Part shown: positions 16,390-26,000 of the stretch, piece by piece
Position numbering within the stretch: position 1 is the first letter of the stretch
Layout: every line of letters starts with the position of its first letter
Source of the DNA: Streptomyces sp. TRM68416
Lineage (GTDB): Bacteria; Actinomycetota; Actinomycetes; Streptomycetales; Streptomycetaceae
Length of the DNA stretch: 64,000 nucleotides
NCBI RefSeq assembly: GCF_014596915.1
Contig: NZ_JACVWU010000002.1
Span: 372,001-436,000 of the forward strand
Direction: 5' to 3'
Translations under genes and position numbers: made by a program
The notes under the pieces: generated by a model
Told to the model about the DNA's origin: nothing
Databases searched by the model: none
Seen by the model: only the letters and a program-made list of their open reading frames with translations

Positions 16390-17151
16390 TCAGCCCCGGG
16401 CTGCGGGCCGGGGCGGCTCGCGGGTCTCCACGAGGTGGGCGAAGACGACGACGTTGCCCGAGTAGCCGGTCCTGCGGTCGTAGTCGCCGCCGCAGGTGAT
16501 CAGCCGCAGTTCGGGGCGGCTGCGGGCGCCGTACACCTCGTCGTTGGGGAACTCGTCCTTCTCGTAGGTCCGGACCGCGTCGACGGCGTAGACGGCGGTA
16601 CGGCCGTCCGCGCGCGTCATCTCGATCAGGCGGCCGCGTTCCAGTTCGGTGAGGCCGGCGAAGACGGCGGGGCCGGTGTCGGTGTCGAGGTGGCCGACGG
16701 CGACGGCGGTGCCCTGCTCGCCGGGGGACGCGCCGCCCTCGTACCAGCCGACCAGGTTCGGGTCGTCGTCCGGGGGTGCGGGCAGCCGCCGGTCGCGGTC
16801 GAGGCGGAGGTTCATCACCGGGGCGTCGACGTCGAGGAAGTCGATGGTGAGGCGGGTGGCGCGGGAGCGGGGCAGGGGGCGGGGCGGGGGCTTCGGCGCC
16901 GACGTGGGCGAGGCCTTGGGTGCCGGCCGCCGCGGGGCCTGCTGCCGCTCCCCCCGGGCCTCGGTGCTCCGCTCCTCGGCCGGTACCACTGCCGGGGGGC
17001 CCGGCCGGGCGGCTTCGGCCGCCCCGCCGGACTCCTCGCCCTGCGCCCACCAGACGCCGCCCGCCACCAGCGAGACGGTCACCACGACCGTTCTCGCCAG
17101 GCGGTAGGCGCGCGTCCGGCGCCAGGGCCTGCGTCGATGACTATGCGCCAT
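16390..17151 (-). CDS. sortase (class E/F type)
   Basis: A 253-residue membrane-anchored transpeptidase. An N-terminal signal anchor (about 19-36) follows a very basic start. A 60-residue Pro/Ala/Lys-rich stalk leads to the sortase barrel (about 98-245). Catalytic residues are readable: His154 in AVGHLDTDTG, Cys220 in LRLITCGG, and Arg226 or Arg227 in DYDRRTGYSGNVVVFA. Sortases cut at LAxTG/LPxTG-like signals and join the protein to peptidoglycan. The gene overlaps the previous one by 11 bp, so translation is coupled to a secreted protein that has a sorting-signal-like tail and may be its dedicated substrate. Confidence 0.88.
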   Translation of the reverse strand: MAHSHRRRPWRRTRAYRLARTVVVTVSLVAGGVWWAQGEESGGAAEAARPGPPAVVPAEERSTEARGERQQAPRRPAPKASPTSAPKPPPRPLPRSRATRLTIDFLDVDAPVMNLRLDRDRRLPAPPDDDPNLVGWYEGGASPGEQGTAVAVGHLDTDTGPAVFAGLTELERGRLIEMTRADGRTAVYAVDAVRTYEKDEFPNDEVYGARSRPELRLITCGGDYDRRTGYSGNVVVFAHLVETREPPRPAARG

Positions 17152-17758
17152 GCGGGCGGCGACGGCGGAGCCACACCACCCCGGCGACCGCGGTCAGACC
17201 CACGGCGGCGGCACCGGCCACCGGGCCGAAGGCGTCGCCGCGGGCGAGTCCGCCACCGCCGGCGGGCGGCCCGCCGTTCGGTCCGGTCGGGGTGGAGGTC
17301 GGGGTGGGGGTCGGGGTGGGCTTGGGCGTCGGGCAGTCGACCCTGAACACCTTGAACTTGCCCGCGCCGTGGCCGAGGTCGGTCTTCCAGGTGAGCTTGT
17401 ACTGGCCGTTGGGCAGGTCGAGCGGGATGGTCTGGGCCATGCCGTCCGGGCCGATCGTGATCGTGTTGTCGGGGACGCCGTTGGTGGGCAGTTCGGCGCC
17501 GCCCGGGACCGGCGGCTGGGTCTTGATGCTCCAGGTGACCTTCTCGCCCGGGTCGAAGTTGAACGCGGCGAGGTAGAAGTCGCAGACCTTGGGCTCGTTG
17601 CGCGGGTCTTCGAAGGGCGTCCCCACCGCGTGGATCTTGACGTCCCCGTTGTCACCGGGCGGCTGGGCGTAGGCGGCGGGCGCCCCGGCGACAACCGTGC
17701 CGGCGAGGGTCAGGGCCGCGAGGGCGGCGGCGCGGCGTGGAAGAGACGTGGTGGGCAT
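17141..17758 (-). CDS. secreted surface protein, possible sortase substrate
   Basis: A 205-residue protein. Signal peptide 1-31 ends AYAQ. A compact 120-residue domain with two cysteines (CDFYLAAF and FRVDCPTP) resembles an immunoglobulin-like fold by strand pattern only. A Thr/Pro/Gly linker of TPTPTPTSTP type follows. The C-terminus has the layout of a cell-wall sorting signal: LARGD (171-175), a hydrophobic span (VAGAAAVGLTAVAGVVWL) and RRRR. LARGD is a degenerate LAxTG. The sortase gene overlaps its stop by 11 bp. Whether this signal is cut or the tail is a plain membrane anchor is unknown. A GGAGGA site precedes ATG 17758. Confidence 0.75.
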   Translation of the reverse strand: MPTTSLPRRAAALAALTLAGTVVAGAPAAYAQPPGDNGDVKIHAVGTPFEDPRNEPKVCDFYLAAFNFDPGEKVTWSIKTQPPVPGGAELPTNGVPDNTITIGPDGMAQTIPLDLPNGQYKLTWKTDLGHGAGKFKVFRVDCPTPKPTPTPTPTSTPTGPNGGPPAGGGGLARGDAFGPVAGAAAVGLTAVAGVVWLRRRRPHGA

Positions 17759-17770
17759 GCAAGGTCCTCC

Positions 17771-17811
17771 GAGTCAGACGATTGTCGTACAAATCGCGCT
17801 TCACCTGACTC
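17771..17811. promoter_or_regulatory. inverted repeat upstream of the surface protein/sortase operon
   Basis: GAGTCAG (17771-17777) and CTGACTC (17805-17811) are exact inverted repeats 27 bp apart. A smaller dyad (GATT..AATC) lies between them. It starts 13 bp before the start codon, so it is either an operator or a leader structure. Confidence 0.35.
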
Positions 17812-17859
17812 TCTGTCACACTTCCGCGGCCCGTGGTGAGAGGCCCGCCCTACGACACG

Positions 17860-19101
17860 TCAGTCATCGCCCTTCCGGCCCAATGCCACCCCCTGCCGAC
17901 GCGACCGAGCCACCCCGCCGGAATCCTCGGCCGGCCGCGCCGGTGAGCGCAGCGCGACGGCTGAGGAGAGCAGCAGCAGCGCGCCGAGCATCACGAAGGG
18001 GGCCGCCGCGCCCGCGACGCCCGCGATCAGGCCGGCCGAGGCGGGTGCGGCGACCTGACCGAGGCGGTTGCCGGTCAGGCGCAGGGCGAGGGCGGTGGAG
18101 CGGGCGCCCTCGGGGGCGGCCTGGACGACCGTCGTCATCGACAGCGGCTGGCCCACGCCGAGGCAGAAGCCGAGGACGGCGAGGATCACGGCGAGCGCCC
18201 ACACCGGCACCGGCAGCGCGATGCCGACGCACAGCACGGCCGCGAGCAGACAGGTGACGGTCAGCAGCGCCGTCCGCCCCAGCAGCCGCACCAGGGGCGT
18301 GAGCACCAGGCGGCAGGCGATGGTGGCCGCCGCGCGCAGGCTGAGCAGCGGGCCGATCACGGAGGGGGCGATGCCGCGCTGCTCGCCGACCACCGGAAGG
18401 TAGGCGGTGAGGATGTCGGTGGCGGACAGCACGCAGAGGCTGAGGAAGATGCCCCCGGGCACGCCCCGGGCACGCAGGATGCGGTGGACGGGGACGCGCT
18501 CGCCTTGCTGCGTACGGGACTTGGCCGCCGTAGCGCGGTGCTCGATGCGCCACAGCGACGTGACCGCGACGGCCGCGCCCGCCGCCGCGACCAGCAGGGC
18601 GAGCGCGCTGGTGCCGGCCATGTCCGGGCCGCCGATCAGGGCGCCCGCCGCGATCGGGCCGACGAGTTGGCCGAGCGAGGCGCCGATGGTGAAGTGGCCG
18701 AAGTTGCGGTCCTGTTCGTGCGGGGCCGACTGGCGGGCCACCAGCGACTGGGCGCCGATCACGAAGCACAGGTGGCCCAGGCCCATCACCCCGCTCCACA
18801 GGGCCATCGTCGCCAGGGAGTCCGCGATGCCGCTGAGCGCGCAGCCGCCGGAGATGAGGACCACTCCGGCGGGCAGCAGGGGCGCGCACCGGCCGTGGTC
18901 GGTACGGCGGCCCAGGGGCACCGCGGCGAACAGGGGCAGCAGGGCGTAGACGCCCGCGATCACACCGACCGCCCGCTCGTCCGCGCCCAGCGCGAGGGCC
19001 CGGTAGGAGACGGCGGGCCGGGCCATCGACACCGCCCCCTGCGCGAAGCCGAAGGCGATGACGAGGCGGAGCAGCCAGCCGCGGTTCCCACCGGGCCTCA
19101 C
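17860..19101 (-). CDS. MFS transporter
   Basis: A 413-residue protein with about twelve hydrophobic helices. I prefer GTG 19101 because AAGGAG lies 9 bases upstream; the frame also allows GTG 19119. The loop after helix 2 has PLGRRTDHGR, the MFS motif A analogue. There is no long soluble domain. Substrate cannot be assigned; drug or metabolite export is common for this size. It follows the CitMHS gene on the same strand with a 43-bp gap, so the two may share a transcript. Confidence 0.85.
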   Translation of the reverse strand: MRPGGNRGWLLRLVIAFGFAQGAVSMARPAVSYRALALGADERAVGVIAGVYALLPLFAAVPLGRRTDHGRCAPLLPAGVVLISGGCALSGIADSLATMALWSGVMGLGHLCFVIGAQSLVARQSAPHEQDRNFGHFTIGASLGQLVGPIAAGALIGGPDMAGTSALALLVAAAGAAVAVTSLWRIEHRATAAKSRTQQGERVPVHRILRARGVPGGIFLSLCVLSATDILTAYLPVVGEQRGIAPSVIGPLLSLRAAATIACRLVLTPLVRLLGRTALLTVTCLLAAVLCVGIALPVPVWALAVILAVLGFCLGVGQPLSMTTVVQAAPEGARSTALALRLTGNRLGQVAAPASAGLIAGVAGAAAPFVMLGALLLLSSAVALRSPARPAEDSGGVARSRRQGVALGRKGDD

Positions 19102-19144
19102 GACGACGTTCTCCTTCACGGACGATGGGGTCGGACGGCAGGGG

Positions 19145-20572
19145 TCAGACGATGCCGAAGAGCAGGCCCGCCCCGAGGATCACCAGGCAGGTGAGGGCCG
19201 CCCACTTGACGACGAACCTGGTGTGGTCGCCGAACTCGACCTTGGCCATGCCGACCAGGACGTAGACGGCCGGGACGAGCGGGCTGGACATGTGCAGCGG
19301 CTGCCCGACCAGCGAGGCGCGGGCCATCTCCAGCGGCGAGACGCCGTGCGCGGCGCCGGCCTCGGCGAGGACCGGCAGGACGCCGAAGTAGAAGCCGTCG
19401 TTGGACATGAAGTAGGTGAGCGGCAGGCTCAACAGGCCGGTGACCAGGGCCATGTGCGGGCCCATGCCCTCGGGGATGACGTCCACCATCCACTTTGCCA
19501 TGCTGTCGACCATGCCGGTGCCCTGGAGGACGCCGGTGAAGACGGCGGCGGCGAAGACCATGCCGGAGACGTTGAGGACGTTGTCGGCGTGGGCGGCGAG
19601 CCGGGCCTTCTGGTCGGGGATGTGCGGGAAGTTGACGGTGAGGGCGAGCGCGGCGCCGAGCAGGAACAGCACCGGGATCGGCAGCCACTCCATGATCATG
19701 GCGGTCAGCAGCGAGACCGTGAGCAGCGCGTTGAACCAGTACAGCTTGGGGCGCAGGGTGGGCCGGTCGGGGTCGAGTCCCTGCAGGCCCTTGTCGTGGT
19801 CGTCCTCGTCGGCGTCCGCGTCGGTGCCGGTGCCGCCTGTGACGGCGGGGGTCCTGGCGTCGCCGGAGCCGGAACCGGAACCGGCGCCTGAGCCTTCGGC
19901 GCCCACCAGGACCGTCTCCGTCTCCTTCTCCTCCGCCAGCACCTCGTCCAGCGTCAGCACGCCCAGCCGCTTGCGCTCGCGCAGGCCGAGCACGTACGAC
20001 AGGACGAAGACGAAGAGCAGGCCCACGGCGAGGGCCGGGATCATCGGGACGAAGAGGTCGCTGGCGTCGAGCTTGAGCGCGGTGGCGGCGCGGGCCGTCG
20101 GACCGCCCCAGGGCAGGGTGTTCATCACGCCGTTCGCCATGGCGGCGACACCGGTGAGGATGACCAGGCTCATCTTCAGCCGCTTGTACAGCGGGTACAT
20201 CGCCGAGACGGTGATCATGAAGGTGGTGGAGCCGTCGCCGTCGAGCGAGACGATCGCGGCGAGGAACGCCGTGCCGACGACGATCCGCAGCGGGTCGGCC
20301 TTGGCGAACTTCAGGATCCCGCGCACGATCGGGTCGAAGAGACCGACGTCGATCATCACCCCGAAGTAGACGATCGCGAACATCAGCATCGCCGCGGTGG
20401 GGGCGAGGCTGGAGACGCCCTCGATGACGTAGTCACCGAGATGGGCACCCTTTCCGACGAACACGCAGAACAGTGCCGGGATCAGCACGAGCGCCGCGAT
20501 CGGCGACATCTTCTTCATCATGATCAGGACCAGGAAGGTCGCGATCATGACGAAGCCGAGGATGGTCAGCAT
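19145..20572 (-). CDS. CitMHS-family metal-citrate transporter
   Basis: A 475-residue polytopic protein. Start ATG 20572 was chosen because the protein then begins at the first membrane helix (MLTILGFVMIATFLVLIM). Conserved family segments are DGDGSTTFMITVSAMYPLY and GVMNTLPWGGPTARAATAL. A central hydrophilic loop (about 215-265) is rich in Gly, Ser, Asp and Glu. Family members import citrate complexed with divalent metal by proton symport. From memory the S. coelicolor homologue carries calcium- and iron-citrate. A TAGGTA -10-like hexamer ends 6-7 bases before the ATG, so the mRNA may be leaderless. An exact inverted repeat overlaps it. Confidence 0.9.
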   Translation of the reverse strand: MLTILGFVMIATFLVLIMMKKMSPIAALVLIPALFCVFVGKGAHLGDYVIEGVSSLAPTAAMLMFAIVYFGVMIDVGLFDPIVRGILKFAKADPLRIVVGTAFLAAIVSLDGDGSTTFMITVSAMYPLYKRLKMSLVILTGVAAMANGVMNTLPWGGPTARAATALKLDASDLFVPMIPALAVGLLFVFVLSYVLGLRERKRLGVLTLDEVLAEEKETETVLVGAEGSGAGSGSGSGDARTPAVTGGTGTDADADEDDHDKGLQGLDPDRPTLRPKLYWFNALLTVSLLTAMIMEWLPIPVLFLLGAALALTVNFPHIPDQKARLAAHADNVLNVSGMVFAAAVFTGVLQGTGMVDSMAKWMVDVIPEGMGPHMALVTGLLSLPLTYFMSNDGFYFGVLPVLAEAGAAHGVSPLEMARASLVGQPLHMSSPLVPAVYVLVGMAKVEFGDHTRFVVKWAALTCLVILGAGLLFGIV

Positions 20573-20580
20573 GAGTGGAT

Positions 20581-20636
20581 ACCTAACGTTCGCCCTTGAA
20601 CATCCCACCAGGGCCGGCGGTGCGACGACGTTAGGT
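20581..20636. promoter_or_regulatory. 9-bp inverted repeat in the citrate transporter promoter
   Basis: ACCTAACGT (20581-20589) and ACGTTAGGT (20628-20636) are exact inverted repeats 38 bp apart. The proximal arm coincides with a -10-like TAGGTA on the minus strand. Further CGTTA and CGTTG words lie at 20651-20670. A response-regulator or repressor site is likely. Confidence 0.5.
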
Positions 20637-20694
20637 CCGTCCGATCGGCGTTAACAAGACGTTGACGCGCGAGCAATAAGCGCAAAACTGCTGG

Positions 20695-22938
20695 TCACAG
20701 CTTTGCTGAGGTCACAGGGGTGAGCTGTACGGCGAATCCGTTGAGGACGGCGTTCCCCGAGAGGGGGTCGAGCAGACTGCCGTCGAGGAGCTGGTTGACG
20801 TTGACCCCGGGGTCCTTCGCGGCGTGGCCGAGTCGGGTGCCGGGCCGGTCGTGACCCCAGCCGTGCGGCAGGCTCACCACACCTGGACGGACGGTGTCGG
20901 TGACCTCCGCGGGGGCGGTGACCTCTCCCCCGGGGCCCTTGAGGCGGACGGCCGTCCCGTCCCCGATGCCGAGGCGCTCGGCGTCCTCGGGGTGGATGTG
21001 CAGGGTGCAGCGGTTGGTGCCGCCGGTGAGGGCGGGGACGTTGTGCATCCAGCTGTTGTTGGAGCGCAGATGACGGCGGCCGACGAGGACGAGGTCGTCG
21101 GGGCGCCGGTGCAGGGCCTGTCCGAGGCGCGGCAGATCGTCGGCGATCGGCCGCGGCAGCAGTTCGACCTTGCCGCTCCTGGTCTTCAGCGGCTGCGGCA
21201 GCCGGGACGCGAGCGGCCCGAGGTCGATGCCGTGCGGGTGGGCGAGCAGCTGGGTGAGGCTCAGCCCGTCCGGCCGTACGCCGAAGCCGTCGCCGTAGGG
21301 GCCGAGGCGCAGCATCATGTCGAGCCGGCGCTCGGGGCCGCTCTCGCCGGTGAGCTGGGCGGCGAGGTCCTGGGGGTCGCGGCCGTGCACGGGAGAGTGG
21401 GCCTCCTTGACGGCCTTGCCGAGGGTCTGGCCGATGACGAGGTCGTCGACGGCTCCCGGATCGGCGCCGTGCATGCCGGTCGCGGCGAGGATCAGCCGGG
21501 CGAGGATCTCCGTCTCGGCCATGCGGCCGGGCTCCAGGGGCACGGCGGGCCGGGTGTAGCGGACCTGGTTGCGGACGGCGAGGGTGTTGAAGGCGAAGTC
21601 GTGGTGCGGGCTCTGCGAGGGCGGCGGCGGGGGCAGCACGACGTGGGCGTGGCGGGAGGTCTCGTTGAGGTAGGGGTCGACGCTGACCATGAAGTCGAGC
21701 GTGCCGAGGGCCTTGTCGAGCCGGTCGCCGTCGGGGGCGGACAGGACGGGGTTGGCGGCGACGACGATCAGCGCGCGGACGGGTGCGCCCTCCTCGCTCA
21801 CGGTGTCGATCTCCTCGGCGAGCGCGGAGAGCGGCAACTCGCCCTTGGCCTCGGGGTGTTTGCTCACCCGGGAGTGCCAGCGGCCGAGCGCGAAGCCGTG
21901 GCTGGGCCCGGCGGGCCGGGGTGTCCGGTCGGTGGCCGCCTGCGGGAAGAGGGCGCCGCCGGGGCGGTCCAGGTTGCCGGTGAGGATGTTGAGGACGTCG
22001 ACGAGCCAGCTCGCGAGGGTGCCGTGCGGGACGGTGCAGCTGCCGATGCGGGCGTAGACGGCGGCGGTGGGGGCGGCGGCGAGTTCGCGGGCGAGGGTGC
22101 GGATCGTGCCGGCGTCGATGTCGCAGGTCTCGGCGACGGCTTCGGGGGTGAACTCCTCCAGGGCGGCCCGGAGTTCGTCGACGCCCTGGAGGTGCGGGGT
22201 CAGCTCCCCCGTGTCCACGAGCCCTTCCGCGAACAGGACGTGGGCCATGGCGGCCAGCAGCAGCGCGTCCGTGCCGGGGCGGATCGCGAGGTGGCGGTCG
22301 GCGAGCCGGGCGGTGCGGGTGCGGCGCGGGTCGACGACCGTGAGGCTGCCGCCGCGGGCCTTGAGCGCCTTGAGCTTGCCGGGGAAGTCGGGGGCGGTGC
22401 ACAGACTGCCGTTGGACTCCAGAGGGTTGGCGCCGATCAGGAGGAGGTGGTCGGTGCGGTCCAGGTCGGGCACCGGGATGGCGTTGGCGTCGCCGAAGAG
22501 GAGCCCGCTGGAGACGTGCTTGGGCATCTGGTCGACCGTGGAGGCGGTGAAGACGCTGCGAGTACCGAGACCGGCGAGCAGCACCGGCGGGTAGAGGGCA
22601 CCGGCCATGGTGTGGACGTTGGGGTTGCCGAGCACGACCCCGACGGAGTTCGCGCCGTACCGCTCGGCCACCGGCCGGATCCCGGCGGCGACCGCGTCGA
22701 AGGCCTCCTCCCAGGTGGCCTCGCGCAGCTCGCCGTCCTTGCGGACGAGGGGTCCGGTGAGGCGGTCCGGGTCACCGTCGACGGCCCCGAAGGAGGCGCC
22801 CTTGGGGCAGATGAACCCCCGGCTGAACACGTCGTCACGGTCACCGCGGGCGCCGGTGACACGGGTGCCCTCGATGGTGAGCGTCAGCCCGCAGGTGGCC
22901 TCGCACAGGGGGCAGATTCGCAGGGCGGTGCGGGGCAC
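20695..22938 (-). CDS. molybdopterin oxidoreductase (formate dehydrogenase-like)
   Basis: A 747-residue protein. I place the start at GTG 22938, six bases after GGGAGGA; the open frame extends to ATG 22995, but that would put a TetR-type palindrome inside the coding region. Residues 8-50 carry the [4Fe-4S] motif CPLCEATCG...GFICPKG. The molybdopterin domains follow (MPKHVSSGLLFGD; GANPLESNG), and a C-terminal dinucleotide-binding domain includes RSNNSWMHN and LPHGWGHDRPGTRLG. No Tat signal is visible, so it is probably cytoplasmic. No partner flavoprotein gene is adjacent. The electron acceptor and substrate are unknown; formate is only one possibility. Confidence 0.85.
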   Translation of the reverse strand: MPRTALRICPLCEATCGLTLTIEGTRVTGARGDRDDVFSRGFICPKGASFGAVDGDPDRLTGPLVRKDGELREATWEEAFDAVAAGIRPVAERYGANSVGVVLGNPNVHTMAGALYPPVLLAGLGTRSVFTASTVDQMPKHVSSGLLFGDANAIPVPDLDRTDHLLLIGANPLESNGSLCTAPDFPGKLKALKARGGSLTVVDPRRTRTARLADRHLAIRPGTDALLLAAMAHVLFAEGLVDTGELTPHLQGVDELRAALEEFTPEAVAETCDIDAGTIRTLARELAAAPTAAVYARIGSCTVPHGTLASWLVDVLNILTGNLDRPGGALFPQAATDRTPRPAGPSHGFALGRWHSRVSKHPEAKGELPLSALAEEIDTVSEEGAPVRALIVVAANPVLSAPDGDRLDKALGTLDFMVSVDPYLNETSRHAHVVLPPPPPSQSPHHDFAFNTLAVRNQVRYTRPAVPLEPGRMAETEILARLILAATGMHGADPGAVDDLVIGQTLGKAVKEAHSPVHGRDPQDLAAQLTGESGPERRLDMMLRLGPYGDGFGVRPDGLSLTQLLAHPHGIDLGPLASRLPQPLKTRSGKVELLPRPIADDLPRLGQALHRRPDDLVLVGRRHLRSNNSWMHNVPALTGGTNRCTLHIHPEDAERLGIGDGTAVRLKGPGGEVTAPAEVTDTVRPGVVSLPHGWGHDRPGTRLGHAAKDPGVNVNQLLDGSLLDPLSGNAVLNGFAVQLTPVTSAKL

Positions 22939-22975
22939 GGGTCCTCCCGGGGGCAGCGGTGCCTGTCCCGGGTGA

Positions 22976-22993
22976 GCATACCGACCGGTATGC
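22976..22993. promoter_or_regulatory. TetR-type operator before the molybdopterin oxidoreductase
   Basis: GCATACCGACCGGTATGC has perfect 8-bp arms and a two-base centre, 38-55 bp before the proposed GTG start. It is typical of TetR operators. No second copy was noticed here, so its repressor may be encoded elsewhere. Confidence 0.6.
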
Positions 22994-23007
22994 ATCGAGG
23001 CGAGGGG

Positions 23008-26000
23008 TCAGAGCCGGTCGAAGAGGATCGGGCCGTTGCGGGTGCCGACGACCAGTTCGCCGGTGGGGGCGACGGTGAGGGCCGTACAGGGGGAAGGGAG
23101 GTCGACGGTGCGGTGGACCTTGCCGTCGTGGGTGCCGAGAACGGTCAGGGTGGTGTGGTCGCCCACGGCGTAGGTGCCGCCGCCGGGGAGCAGGGCGGCG
23201 TGCTCGGCGAACACCGGCATCTCGTACTCGTGCGTGACGGGCGGCTCGGGGGCGGGGCGGCGGTCCGGCAGCCAGCGGCGCTCGGGGGTGCGGTGCCGGG
23301 GCGGCTCTTCGCCCGGGGTCGTGAAGCGTCTGCGCAGGCCGTTCCACGGGACGACCCTGGCACGGTACGCGCCGATCAGCAGCAGTTCGTCGCCGCCGGG
23401 GGCGTCGAGGGTGAACGCGCGAATCAGGCCGTCACCCCTCAGCCAGACGGAGGTCCAGCGGCGGGTCGTGGTGTCCAGGACCCGTACCACCTCGTAGCGG
23501 AAGGGCAGCAGAACCAGCAGACGGCCCGCGCACCGCACCAGGTGCGGCTCGGTCCCCTCGACATCCCCGTCCCCCCAGGTCCAGCACGGCTGGTCGGGGA
23601 GCGGTCCCCGGGCCACGTCGTGGATGCTGAGCCGGGCCCCCACGTGGACGGAGAGCAGCGACTGCGCACCCGTGCCGTCCGGCAGCACGGCCAGCCGCGC
23701 CCCTGCGTGATGGTGGGGCACGGGGGTGACCAGCGGCTTCCCCGCGGCGGCGACCGTGCCGCCGGTGCCGAAGTCCCAGTACTCCAACAGGCCGCGCTCG
23801 CTGCGCGAGAACAGCAGCGGCCGGACAGCCCGGCCGGGTGACCGCCAGGCCACGCAGGCCAGTTGCTCCACCCCGCTGTGGTCGACCGGCCGCAGCCGCC
23901 GCACCAGCTCGCCCCGCTCTCCGTCCCGGACCTGGAGCGACCCGTCGGCGGCGCCCACGACGACCGCAAGACCGTCGCCCCGGGGCACCGCGGCGATCGC
24001 GGACACGGGCCGCACCGCGTCGAGCGCCTCCGCCATGCGGCGCCCCTCGGCCGTGTCCGTCATCGACCAGACCTGGCCGACGCTGTCCCCGCACAGCAGC
24101 CCGTCCTCCGTCGCGTGCAGCGAGGCGGCGGACTCCGGCAGCCGACGCTCCCAGCCGTCGGCGTACGAGACCAGCCGGTGATCGGTGCCGAAGCCGACCA
24201 GACCCGTCGCGGTGTACGCCAGCCCGCACACCCCGCCCTGGTGCGCGCGGCGCGGCGGACCGAGGGGCCGGCACGTGGGCAGCGACCATTCGCGTACGGT
24301 CCCGTCCTGGCCGCCGACGGCGAGCCGGCCCGAGCCGTCGGGGGCGAGCGCGAGGGCGGCGGCCCACACCGGTACCTCGGGGGACGGGCCGTACACGTAC
24401 ATACGGGCCGCGCCGACGTCCCAGCAGACGATCCGGCCCGTGTCGGTGCCGACGACCAGCACGTCCCGGTCGCGGACGCGCCCGGTGGTCAGCGCGGTGA
24501 CGATGTCGGGGACGGTGAACTCCTGCTCGGCGACGGGCAGTCCGTCGCGCAGGACGAGGATCCTGACGCGGCCGCCGTACTCGCCGGTGGCGACGTAGTC
24601 CCGGCCGTCGGCGGTGCGGCCGGTGGTGGCGCAGCCGAGCAGCGGGACCTGCCAGCGGCCCCGGTCCAGCACCCGGCGGCGCCACAGCTCGTTCCGGCGG
24701 GCCAGGTCCCAGCAGCGGATCTGGTAGTCCTCGCCGACGCTGACCAGGGCCGGGGCACCGGTCGGGCCGCGGATCTCGCCGAGGGCGAGGACACGGCCGT
24801 CGTGGGCGGTGACGTCGACGGAGTCCGCGGCGTGCGGGGTGGGCCAGAACCGTACGATCCCGTCCGAGCCGCCGACGCACACCGTGCCGCCCGCCCGGCA
24901 CACCGCCGCGGCGGAGTGTCTGAGGACCTGGCCGCCGAGGCGGTCGCCGGTCACCAGGTCGTAGAGCTGGAGTCCGCGTGTGTCGCCCTGGACGGAGACG
25001 CAGGCGTGCGGTCCCAGGTCGAAGACGGCCAGCCGGACGTCCGGGCCCGCGTCCACGCGCAGCGGCAGGCCGATGGGGCGTGCGCTGTCCAGGTCGATGC
25101 GGTGGAGTTGTCCGTCCGAGGTCACCACGGCCACGATCCACTGGCGGCCGACGCGGCGGACGGCGAGCGAGGCGACGGGGTGGCCGCCGGTCAGAAGGGT
25201 GCGGACGGGAGCGCCCGTACTGAGGGAGGAGAGCCGGACCGTGTGGTCCGCGCCCGCGGTGACGAGAAGGCTCCCCTGGGGGTGGCCCGTTGCCAGGTCG
25301 ATGTGGGTGACGGCGCCTTCGTGGCCGGTGGTCACGCGGTTGCCCGGGTCGACGGGCCACTCGAACCGCCCGACGCTGCCGTCCCCGTAGCCCAGCAGGT
25401 ACGACATCGCGGGCAGCCCGGCGGGCGCCGCGCACACGGTGACGCGCGTCCCGAGGCCCGCCGGGGTGATGGCGGAGGGAACCAGGGCCGACAGCCAGTC
25501 CGCCCGCTCCTCCCACCGCTCGATCTCCCAGCTGTACAGATCCCTGCGCTGTCGGCGGGTGAGCGGCGGGTAGCGTCGGCCGCCCTGCCCGAGCGTGTGG
25601 ACGAGGACATGTCCGCCGCGGAACCGCAGGACCGCCGCGGCGGGGGTGCGGTCGGCTGCCGCGACCACGACCAGTTGCTCCGGCATGTCCGGCCTTCGGC
25701 GTTCCGGCTCGTAGTCGAGGTCCGGGCTGGGCGGCAGCACGTAGGTCTGACGGCCGCGTGTGTTCCAGAGATGGAGCAGACGCACGTACCCGCTCCACAA
25801 CTCTCTTCGCCGCCTCGCCACTTCGACCTCCGGTTCGGCCCACATCGCGGCGGCCACGCCGGGCAGTTGGGGCGGCGCGGTCAGCGTCGGGCCGGACCAC
25901 TCGATACGAGTCCGGTCCGGCAGGCCCACGCTCCCGGCCGGCAGGTCGTGCCAGGTCGCTCCCTGCGGCGCCATGAGATCGAGGAACTCCGCACCGCCCG

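Noticed and set aside
16217..17050. N-terminal extension of the ABC ATPase frame
   Set aside because: It overlaps the sortase gene in another frame; ATG 16216 starts the ATPase domain correctly.
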